This document shows, one piece after another, positions 1-7,669 of a stretch of 64,000 bases of DNA. The stretch covers positions 14,054 to 78,053 of the forward strand of contig JBFHFS010000023.1 of NCBI GenBank assembly GCA_041583495.1, in the 5' to 3' direction. Origin of the DNA: JBFHFS01 sp041583495. Its GTDB lineage: Bacteria; Bacteroidota; Bacteroidia; Bacteroidales; Marinilabiliaceae. Under the pieces are notes generated by a model. It searched no databases. It was not told the origin of the DNA and saw only the letters and a program-made list of their open reading frames with translations. Each line of letters starts with the position of its first letter. Within the stretch, counting starts at the first letter, position 1. A program made the translations under genes and the position numbers.

Positions 1-878
1 GTTACGAATAAAACAAATGATCCTGATAATTTGCCATTGGCTGGGGCCCTGCCGGCCTCCCATAAAAACCTGATATCAGGGCCCGGCAATTTTCCGCTCA
101 TAAAGTTAATACCTTAAAGTAAAAAACAAAACCTGGCCCCCGTTGTGTTGTTAGCCGCGAAAAACCAAACTATTTTCTCGTCCACCCACAACCAGTTGAA
201 AATATACATTATTGCTACTCAAAAAAGTGAGGTAGATATAATCGTGAATCTCGTCATTAAATTTGAAAAAAAGGGATTATTTATATTTTTTAAATATTGC
301 TGATGCGTTTGATTTCAACATTAATCTTGCCACGGAGTGGTAAAAATATCAATTCGAGTCAAAAAATCAACGAGCACTTATATGTTGTTTATTATCAATA
401 AGATGAAATCACGTTTTTCAAGATAATACATCATCAGTATTTTTTGAAACTAAAAAGCCCGGTATCCATAAATAGCAATCCGCAGGCTTTATTTTAAACC
501 ATAACCACCCAATAAGCACCTTTCTTTAAGGTAGCAGAAGTGCTGTTGGTATCTTTTTGGGCTCCCTTAATGAAAAACAGAGAAGGCTTGGTGTCGCCCC
601 TGCATCTTTCGAATATTCCATTCTTAGGAGCAATGACGGAGGTATAAAGGATATAAAAGCAACCCTCAGGCCCCGGAGCTCTTCCCTAAGTATGTTTAAA
701 TGCCTCCCTTTTCCCCATACGGATGAATTCCCCTTTCAACCCATGATACCTCTGGTGGCCGTAATGGCCTTCCACCACAAAGCACTAAATCAAGACGAAA
801 CAATCCGGCAATATCCGAACAAAGCAGTGTTTTATCGTCAACAAACCACCCAAATGTTTTGTAAAGAAACTCCAGGGC
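1..878. other. gene-free stretch at the left edge
   Basis: No convincing gene is seen on either strand. The longest open frame (557-940, plus) has a TTG start and an implausible composition, and it runs through the terminator at 879-919. The stretch is AT-rich with stop codons in all frames. At 69-80 there is a perfect palindrome cctgatatcagg, flanked by GGGCCC-containing arms at 44-51 and 77-84 that can pair. It may be the control region of a gene lying left of the window, but nothing proves that. Confidence 0.5.
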
Positions 879-919
879 AAAAAAAACCCACCACCGGTTT
901 TCCCGGGGTGGGATTTATT
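879..919 (-). terminator. rho-independent terminator after the sulfatase/keto-sugar operon
   Basis: The arms cccacc (887-892) and ggtggg (907-912) pair, with an inner ccgg/ccgg pairing. On the minus strand the hairpin is followed by a run of eight T (the A run at 879-886). It lies about 65 bases past the stop of the DUF1080 gene and probably ends that operon. Confidence 0.75.
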
Positions 920-981
920 TTTGTGGCGATCAGGAATTGAATCATTCCCCAAAAACCAGTGAACTCCTCATAAATTCAGGT

Positions 982-1785
982 TTAATCCATCACCTTCAGT
1001 TTAACATTTCGGAACCACACATCGTCTCCATGGTCCTGAAGACCGATATAACCTTGGCGATCCTTGCCACCGGCATTGATCATGTCGGTCCACCCTTTAA
1101 ACTTACTGTTTTCTATCATGTTCTCCCATTCAGGGGTCCAGAGGTGATATTCCAGCACCACTTCACCGTTTTGCATATGCACAACGGTACCTTTGTATAC
1201 GATGATAGCCCCGGTATTCCACTCACCAAAACCTTTAGAGTTCTGCGGTTTGGCCGGAATCATATCGTAAAGAGAAGCCGATTGACGATTGCCATCTTTT
1301 CCCAGGCGGGCATCCAGGTGGTTCACATTATCCAGAATCTGATATTCGGGAGAGGACTTGAAGATGGGTTGACCCTCGATCTCCTGACTCAGGTAGAAAA
1401 CCCCGCTGTTGGAGCCTTTGGCAACCTTCCACTCGAATTGCAACTCAAAATTCTTAAACGGACGATCAAAGATAATGTCGCCGCCATTTCTGGCACCCGC
1501 TTCGCCCTGGCCCGATCCATTTATTTTAATCGCACCATCGTCGATACTCCAGGCGCCTGGCACATCCTGACGGCCATAACCACGCCAACCCTCGAAGGTC
1601 TTTCCATCGAACAACAACATCCAGCCAGCCGACTTTTCTGCGGCAGTCAGTGCATTGATGGGGGCTTTTTTATCCATAGCTTCTGATTTTCCTGCCACTT
1701 TTTTACTGCTACCACAGGCAGCCAAAACTAAAAGGCCGGTGAATACTCCTAATAATAATATCTGTTTCTTCATTTTATTAACCAT
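982..1785 (-). CDS. DUF1080 (3-keto-disaccharide hydrolase family) lipoprotein
   Basis: The protein has an N-terminal lipoprotein signal with lipobox LAAC-GSS, followed by one DUF1080 jelly-roll domain that fills the rest. Typical family segments are GWMLLFDGKTFEGWRG near the start, SGVFYLSQE in the middle, and GYIGLQDHG near the C terminus. Family members hydrolyse glycosides that have first been oxidised to 3-keto sugars. The longer frame opens with TTG at 1845, but ATG at 1785 has AGAAAGG seven bases upstream and leads straight into the signal peptide; ATG 1773 is an alternative. The gene lies 90 bases downstream of a Tat-exported Gfo/Idh/MocA oxidoreductase, its natural partner, and is the last gene of the operon. 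Its exact sugar is unknown. Confidence 0.88.
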   Translation of the reverse strand: MVNKMKKQILLLGVFTGLLVLAACGSSKKVAGKSEAMDKKAPINALTAAEKSAGWMLLFDGKTFEGWRGYGRQDVPGAWSIDDGAIKINGSGQGEAGARNGGDIIFDRPFKNFELQFEWKVAKGSNSGVFYLSQEIEGQPIFKSSPEYQILDNVNHLDARLGKDGNRQSASLYDMIPAKPQNSKGFGEWNTGAIIVYKGTVVHMQNGEVVLEYHLWTPEWENMIENSKFKGWTDMINAGGKDRQGYIGLQDHGDDVWFRNVKLKVMD

Positions 1786-1875
1786 AAATAGCCTTTCTGC
1801 AAAAGGTATTGCAGAAAGGCTTAAAAAATTAAAGATAATTTTCAAATCGCATCCAAAAACAATTCTAAAAAACTG

Positions 1876-3363
1876 TTATTTGGGCATATCCGGAAGCTTC
1901 CATCCCTCTCTGTAGGTATGCTTGATAAGCTCCTGAGAGAAGGCTTGCGCATTAACCGGATCGGTCCACTTTTTAGAGAAGGTAGGATGACCATCGTGAA
2001 TTTTAAAGCCGTCTTCCACCACTGTTTTAATAGTCTCGTCGTCGCCGATATTGGTGAAACGCATATTTTGGCCGTCCCACTGAAGCTCTTTGTTAAGAGC
2101 CTGCAGACGAACGCCTAAAACGCCCATTACCACAATTTCGTTGAAGGGTCCTGCTTCATCAAACGAGGAGGTAGGCGCCAAACGATTCTCGGGACTCTCT
2201 TTACAGGCACGAACCCAATCCATTTCATGACTCACGGTCACCCTGCGCTCGGTTTTAGGAATATTAGGGGTACGACCACTCAACAGCCAGGGCTCTCTGC
2301 CATAACAACCGGCCACCAGGGCATCTTTAGTGCCATAAAAAATCACACCACCCCCACCATTGTTCATGTTTTTACCTGCAGGCCATCCTTTAGGCATCAG
2401 AGGCTGAATACCGCCATCATACCAGTTCACCTCTACTTTTGGCATTTTTAATTTACCCTTCTTCTCCCTTTCGGGGAAGGTGAGTTTAACACGTTGAGCT
2501 GAAGGAGCACAATCGGTGAGCAGCAGGGTTGAACTTCCCTGTACCGCTGTTGGAAAGCCCAAATTCAATCCTTTAAAAACAGGATGCATGATGTGGCAAG
2601 CCATGTCACCCAGGGCACCGGTTCCAAAATCCCACCATCCCCGCCAGTTCCAGGGAGTATAAATTTCGTTGAAAGGCCGCATATTGGCCGGCCCGATAAA
2701 TAAATCCCAGTTTAAAGTTTCGGGAACCCATTGACCCTGACTGGGCCGGTTGAGCCCCTGGGGCCAGATGGGCCGGTCGGTGAAAGTATCCACATGAGTG
2801 ACCTCACCGATCTCGTTGTTCCACAACCACTCGCAAGTGGTAGCAACCCCTTCGCCCGAAGCGCCCTGATTACCCATCTGGGTAGCCACCTTATACTTTT
2901 GGGCTAATTTAGTAAGCAATCTGGACTCATAAACCGTATGTGTTAAGGGCTTCTGAACATAGACATGTTTGCCCAGGGTGATGGCGTGAGCCGCAATGGC
3001 CGCATGGGTATGATCGGCAGTAGCCACCACTACGGCATCGATGGAACCGGCCATCTCATCAAACATCTTGCGCCAATCCCAAAAACGTTTTGCATTGGGG
3101 AAATGCTCAAAAACATGATTGGCATAGGACCAATCCACATCACAAAGAGCTACAATATTCTCGCTCTCCAGGTTTTTTAAGTTAGCAAAGCCCATTCCGC
3201 CAACTCCCACAGCGGCAATATTAAGCTTATCGCTTGGGGCTTTTCGGTTTAGACGGCCCCCTAAGGCAACATTGGGAATAACGGTAATTCCCGCGGCAAC
3301 AGCAGCTGCATTTTTGATAAAACGACGTCTGCCATTCCCTTCAAAATCATTCTTGTTTTTCAT
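1876..3363 (-). CDS. Gfo/Idh/MocA family oxidoreductase with Tat signal
   Basis: The 495-residue protein opens with a twin-arginine motif RRRFIK at residues 12-17 and a hydrophobic stretch ending near the AlaLeuGlyGly segment, so it is predicted to be exported folded with its nicotinamide cofactor. A Rossmann nucleotide site follows (VGVGGMGFANL), then the family lysine motif in VYVQKPLTH, and a long C-terminal substrate domain. Relatives oxidise sugars at C3 or act as NAD-dependent glycosidases (GH109-like). It sits between sulfatases and a DUF1080 hydrolase, which supports a periplasmic oxidise-then-cleave route for a desulfated glycan. The start is a clear ATG. The substrate cannot be read from sequence. 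Confidence 0.88.
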   Translation of the reverse strand: MKNKNDFEGNGRRRFIKNAAAVAAGITVIPNVALGGRLNRKAPSDKLNIAAVGVGGMGFANLKNLESENIVALCDVDWSYANHVFEHFPNAKRFWDWRKMFDEMAGSIDAVVVATADHTHAAIAAHAITLGKHVYVQKPLTHTVYESRLLTKLAQKYKVATQMGNQGASGEGVATTCEWLWNNEIGEVTHVDTFTDRPIWPQGLNRPSQGQWVPETLNWDLFIGPANMRPFNEIYTPWNWRGWWDFGTGALGDMACHIMHPVFKGLNLGFPTAVQGSSTLLLTDCAPSAQRVKLTFPEREKKGKLKMPKVEVNWYDGGIQPLMPKGWPAGKNMNNGGGGVIFYGTKDALVAGCYGREPWLLSGRTPNIPKTERRVTVSHEMDWVRACKESPENRLAPTSSFDEAGPFNEIVVMGVLGVRLQALNKELQWDGQNMRFTNIGDDETIKTVVEDGFKIHDGHPTFSKKWTDPVNAQAFSQELIKHTYREGWKLPDMPK

Positions 3364-3488
3364 GAAATAATAGAGTTAGAATTTATATGGAAACTATACG
3401 TATATTTTTAAGACTGTTAAAGTAGAAAAAAAACGCAGAAAAACCAACAATATCAGCTTGTTAACAAAAAATAACACAACACCCTATC

Positions 3489-5036
3489 TCAGTTACCAAA
3501 ACATTCATCTGGCCAGGGAACCAGCTGCCTGCCAGACTTCAAAGAAGGGCGTTGCGCTTTAACCTCACGAAGGAATCGGCCCAACTTTCCGGCCAGGGCT
3601 TTAACCTTTTCGGGCTCTTTGGCAGCCAGATTTTCCAACTCACCAATGTCATCTTTTATGTTAAACAAATCGAAGTGTTGGTCTTTATACCAGTAAATAA
3701 GCTTCCAATCTCCACTGCGGATGGTGCTGGTGGCCCCAATGCCAGGTCCCTCAGGCCCCCAGTTATTTGGGAAATGCCAAAAAAGGTCACGCTCTGCCAC
3801 CTTTGGAGACTGCTGCAGTAAAAGGGGCACAAAACTGATTCCGTCAACGGTTTGTACCGTTTGATAATTTTTAACGCCCGCCATTTCGAGTATGGAAGCG
3901 AAGAAATCTTCTATAATCAGATAATCATCACATCTGGTGTTGGGCTTCACCTTTCCCGGCCAACGAACAATCATAGGCTCCCTGATGCCCCCTTCCAGTG
4001 CCGATCCTTTTCCGCTGTTCAAGGGTTTGTTATGAGTGTGGGGCTCTCCGGCCCTTGGCCGAAGACTAAAACCACCATTGTCGGACATAAACAAGACGAT
4101 AGTGTTTTCGGCAATACCTCGTTCGTCCAGGTAGTGCATCAAATCCACCAAGCTTTTATCCATGGCTTCGATCATGGAAGCGTATTTGGCTTCTGACTCG
4201 GGAAGGCCCCGGTCGATATATTTCTGATAAAACCGCGGGTCGGCATTTAATGGGATATGCACCGCATAGTGAGCCATATAGAGATAAAAGGGCTTCTTCA
4301 GGGATCGGGCGCTGTCCAAGGCGGAAATAGCCTCACGGGTCAGGGCCTCAGTGATAAAAATAGAATCACCATGATACTTCTCCAACCCGGGCACTCCCCA
4401 GGGCAGTGTGTGAGAACCTTTCTCCTTATTCCCAAAGTTTTGGGACCCCAGGTAACTTCCCAGTCCACCGGCTGCATGCCCGGCAATATTCACATCAAAT
4501 CCACAAGTGAGGGGATCGGACGCAGGCGTACCCATGGCTCCAAAATGGGCCTTTCCACAATGAATGGTAAAATAGCCATGATCCTTTAACAACTGGGGCA
4601 ACATGGTGGCGTAGGTGGAACGCTCAACGGTATCGACGGGTTGAAGCCCATTAACACTCCATTGGGGATACTCAAGCACCTCGCTTTCCCCATCCACAGA
4701 GGCATTTCGCCGCAAGGTCCAATTGGTTACCCTATGGCGGGCCGCATTCATTCCACTCATTAAACTCACCCGGGTGGGCGAACAAACACAACAGGCATAG
4801 GCCTGTGTAAACACCATCCCCTGAGCTGCCAGACGCTCCATACCCGGGGTGTTATAGCGTTCATTAAATGGGGTTCTTCTGGTCCAAAAAGGAACGGAAG
4901 TATCCTGCCACCCCATGTCGTCCACCAGAAACATAATGATATTAGGACTTTGAGGTTCCGACTCCACTTTTTGGACTCTGCAACCCGAAGCCAGCATTAA
5001 GAGTCCGACCAGGGAAAAATAGAAGGTGGTTTTCAT
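3489..5036 (-). CDS. S1 family sulfatase, lipoprotein (CSPTR motif)
   Basis: The 515-residue protein has a lipoprotein signal (lipobox ASGC, Cys19) and the alkaline-phosphatase-like sulfatase fold. The metal-binding opening is NIIMFLVDDMGWQD. The formylglycine site is C85-S-P-T-R, the classical Cys-x-Pro-x-Arg motif that must be matured by a sulfatase-maturating enzyme not found in this window. FMSDNGGF supplies the further metal ligands, and there is a C-terminal subdomain. It should remove sulfate esters from a carbohydrate in the periplasm or at the cell surface. It lies 104 bases downstream of a second sulfatase and 125 bases upstream of the oxidoreductase, same strand, probably one operon. 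The sugar position it attacks is not predictable here. Confidence 0.93.
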   Translation of the reverse strand: MKTTFYFSLVGLLMLASGCRVQKVESEPQSPNIIMFLVDDMGWQDTSVPFWTRRTPFNERYNTPGMERLAAQGMVFTQAYACCVCSPTRVSLMSGMNAARHRVTNWTLRRNASVDGESEVLEYPQWSVNGLQPVDTVERSTYATMLPQLLKDHGYFTIHCGKAHFGAMGTPASDPLTCGFDVNIAGHAAGGLGSYLGSQNFGNKEKGSHTLPWGVPGLEKYHGDSIFITEALTREAISALDSARSLKKPFYLYMAHYAVHIPLNADPRFYQKYIDRGLPESEAKYASMIEAMDKSLVDLMHYLDERGIAENTIVLFMSDNGGFSLRPRAGEPHTHNKPLNSGKGSALEGGIREPMIVRWPGKVKPNTRCDDYLIIEDFFASILEMAGVKNYQTVQTVDGISFVPLLLQQSPKVAERDLFWHFPNNWGPEGPGIGATSTIRSGDWKLIYWYKDQHFDLFNIKDDIGELENLAAKEPEKVKALAGKLGRFLREVKAQRPSLKSGRQLVPWPDECFGN

Positions 5037-5140
5037 AGCGCTATTGAATCTCCTGAAGCTTAGAAGTTATGGGAGCCAAAAAAGAGCCAGCGGCTCACCG
5101 GAATCTGCAATCCCTGGGAACCCACTGGCTGAAAGATAAC

Positions 5141-6577
5141 TTACAAGGGTTGAAAAACAGTGGCCAAATCCAAGGGATCCTCCATTTCTTTTTGAAGGTC
5201 CAGGAGCCGACTAAACAGCTGTTGTTTCTTTTCAGAGAACTCAGGTTGGTTAGCCAGGTCATTCATTTCGAACGGATCATTGGTCAGGTCGTACAAACGC
5301 ATTGTTTTTCCATGGGGATAAACGATTAGCTTAAAACCATCTGCCCGGATCATACGTTGCAAACCCTTCTCATAACAACCATAGATGGCGGGATAATTGG
5401 ATTCCGTCTGCTCTCCGCGCACAAAGGGCATCAAGGAGTTAAAATCTACATATTGAGGCTTTTCCAACCCGGAAATATCAAGTGCGGAGGCCATCAAATC
5501 CTGAAGATAGACATCTGCATCAATTTTTTGATCTTTGGGCACATCGGGGCCCACAATCATCAGTGGGACACGCATAGAGTGATCGTACATGTTTTGTTTC
5601 CCAATTAAACCATGATTGCCCAGCGCCAGGCCATGGTCGGCAGTGTAAAAAATATAGGTGTTTTCCTTTTCACCGGAAGCCTCCAAAGCCTCCAGGATGC
5701 GACCAATCTGCTGGTCAAGATGGGTAATGAGAGCATAGTACTCCTGGCGGTTGACCTTTACCGCGTAGTCGGTGCGGGGAAAGGGCGCCAGAGCCTCATC
5801 CCGTAGCGAAGCGCTGCAGCCAATACTGTCTTTAAAAGGATATTCGGGCAGAAAAGATTTGGGGACAGAGATGTTCTCCAAAGGGTACATATCTACAAAC
5901 TCTTTGGGTGACTGACGTGGATCGTGGGGCGCATTAAAAGCCAGATACATAAAGAATGGTTGTTCTTTTCCTTTAGCGGAATCGATGAACGCCAGGGCAT
6001 CATCGCCCAGGACCTCACTCCAATGCTTTCCGCCTTTCCAGTAACCCCCGAACTGTTTATCCCAGGGCCGCCAGGTAGTATCCTGAGGACTCAGGGGTCG
6101 GTTATATCCTTCGGGTGTTTGATTAGGCATACCCGGACGGATATGGGTTGTATGATTAAACAACAATCCGGCCTCGGTCTTAACATGCCACTTGCCGGAC
6201 ATATAAGTGTCGTAGCCGGCCTTTTGCATCAGCTGTCCCCACATTTCGCCGCGATCGGCCAAATCCTTCTGGTGGGTCTCATAACCATATGCCCGCCATA
6301 CAAAACGTCCGGTATTGAGCATAGCCCTGCTGGCCACACAAACAGCTCCATGCCAGGCCCCCATATTGTATGCATGGGTAAAAACTGTTCCCTCCTCCAC
6401 CAGCTTGTCGAGGGCGGGGGTTTTAATCTCCTCATTTCCCAAAGCGTGAACGGTTTCATAGCTCTGGTCATCGGCAAACAAGAAAATAATATTAGGTTTT
6501 TTTTTCTGCTTTTCTACGGTCGAACAACCGGAGAAAAAGATAGAAATCATTAAAAAAGCCAGCACAACGAATTTCAT
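5141..6577 (-). CDS. S1 family sulfatase, lipoprotein (CVASR motif)
   Basis: The 478-residue lipoprotein (lipobox FSGC, Cys18) has the sulfatase opening NIIFLFADDQSYETV. Its formylglycine site is C80-V-A-S-R, the Cys-x-Ala-x-Arg variant rather than Cys-x-Pro-x-Arg. YTADHGLALGNHGLIGKQ carries the later metal ligands and is typical of a different S1 subfamily from its neighbour, so the two enzymes probably remove different sulfates from one glycan. It is 26 bases downstream of the metallo-hydrolase gene and 104 bases upstream of the CSPTR sulfatase. The ATG start leads directly into the signal peptide. Confidence 0.93.
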   Translation of the reverse strand: MKFVVLAFLMISIFFSGCSTVEKQKKKPNIIFLFADDQSYETVHALGNEEIKTPALDKLVEEGTVFTHAYNMGAWHGAVCVASRAMLNTGRFVWRAYGYETHQKDLADRGEMWGQLMQKAGYDTYMSGKWHVKTEAGLLFNHTTHIRPGMPNQTPEGYNRPLSPQDTTWRPWDKQFGGYWKGGKHWSEVLGDDALAFIDSAKGKEQPFFMYLAFNAPHDPRQSPKEFVDMYPLENISVPKSFLPEYPFKDSIGCSASLRDEALAPFPRTDYAVKVNRQEYYALITHLDQQIGRILEALEASGEKENTYIFYTADHGLALGNHGLIGKQNMYDHSMRVPLMIVGPDVPKDQKIDADVYLQDLMASALDISGLEKPQYVDFNSLMPFVRGEQTESNYPAIYGCYEKGLQRMIRADGFKLIVYPHGKTMRLYDLTNDPFEMNDLANQPEFSEKKQQLFSRLLDLQKEMEDPLDLATVFQPL

Positions 6578-6603
6578 AATCTAATATATTAATGGTTAAA
6601 TTT

Positions 6604-7452
6604 TTATTGATAACCGAAAGCCTCAGCACAGTCGAAAGTGGCATTTACAAAAGGGCCTTTTTCCTTCCAACCTATCGTGGCACACTCATGATAACAGTCG
6701 TGCTCAAAAAATAAAACATAGTTGTTTTCCACGACCTCTTTTAAAAAAGAATTCTTCTCTTCCATGGCGGCAACAGGATTTAAATCGTATGCTGCGATCC
6801 ACAATATGGGTATATGAGCAGCCGTTGGTAAGAGGTCGCCGGTAAAGACAACGGTTTTTCCCTCATGCCGCACCAAAGGTATAATTTGCCCGGGGGTGTG
6901 CCCATCAAAGAAACGGACCTCGAATCCGGGAAACAAATCGCCTTCCTTCTCCACCAACTGCAAACGGCCCTCGTCCTTCAAAAAATCAAGAACATCGGTA
7001 AAATAGGCTGCACGCTCGCGAGGGTTGGAAACCCGGGCATGCTCCCACTGCCTTTTGCTGCACCAATGCTTAGCATTGGGAAACAGCAAACGTAAATCTC
7101 CATCTTCATTTAACACGGCTCCATTGGCGTGATCCCAGTGCAGGTGGGTAAAAACAACATCGGTAATATCCTCCGGCGTATACCCCTTTTGAGCCAGCGA
7201 AAGTGGCAGTATATCGGTTTGCTCATGCCCGTTGTTACGCCTTAACTTTGGGGAATAATGGTTGCCCACCCCTGCGTCGATAAGAATTTTTCGCTCTCCC
7301 TGGTCAACCAGAAGGTTGCGCATGATGAGTTTCACCGCATTGTTCTCATCGGCAGGATATGCCCTGGACCACAGTGGTTTGGGAATCACCCCAAAAAGAG
7401 CCCCGCCGTCTGCCGTAAGGTAACCTGCATGAATAGGAAATAGGTTTTGCAT
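6604..7452 (-). CDS. metallo-beta-lactamase-fold hydrolase
   Basis: The 282-residue protein has the zinc motif H103-L-H105-W-D107-H108, a later FTGDLLPTAAH metal segment, and GHTPGQI, all typical of the MBL superfamily in the branch that includes lactonases. There is no signal peptide, so it is probably cytoplasmic. It is the first gene of the minus-strand run, 26 bases before a sulfatase, so it may act on a lactone or ester from the sulfated-glycan pathway; that is only inferred from position. A TATTTTTG promoter-like element lies at 7458-7465, almost touching the start codon, which could give a nearly leaderless mRNA. Confidence 0.85.
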   Translation of the reverse strand: MQNLFPIHAGYLTADGGALFGVIPKPLWSRAYPADENNAVKLIMRNLLVDQGERKILIDAGVGNHYSPKLRRNNGHEQTDILPLSLAQKGYTPEDITDVVFTHLHWDHANGAVLNEDGDLRLLFPNAKHWCSKRQWEHARVSNPRERAAYFTDVLDFLKDEGRLQLVEKEGDLFPGFEVRFFDGHTPGQIIPLVRHEGKTVVFTGDLLPTAAHIPILWIAAYDLNPVAAMEEKNSFLKEVVENNYVLFFEHDCYHECATIGWKEKGPFVNATFDCAEAFGYQ

Positions 7453-7636
7453 ACCTTCAAAAATACAAAAAACTTTGTATTACCTTCGGCCAAGCCATCA
7501 TTTACCTTTAATTTAAAGTGAAACCCCTAACTCTTTCAGTCATCCAAACCACCCCACACCCTATGATTTTCCAAACCAAATGGGCTCCATAACTGTTATT
7601 ATTACATTTCGATTTAATAAATGAGCATTAAAACAC

Positions 7637-7644
7637 TATTTTTG
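7637..7644 (+). promoter_or_regulatory. Bacteroidota -7 element for the ligase-acyltransferase gene
   Basis: TATTTTTG matches the Bacteroidota -7 consensus TAnnTTTG and lies 25 bases before the start codon at 7670. No clear -33 TTTG was seen at the usual distance. Confidence 0.5.
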
Positions 7645-7669
7645 TGTTCCTTTTTATTGTGAATAGATT

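Noticed and set aside
557..940. 127-codon open frame on the plus strand
   Set aside because: It begins with TTG, shows no domain-like pattern, and crosses the minus-strand terminator.
937..1686. 249-codon plus-strand frame over the DUF1080 gene
   Set aside because: It is an antisense shadow of the DUF1080 gene; it has no plausible start context.
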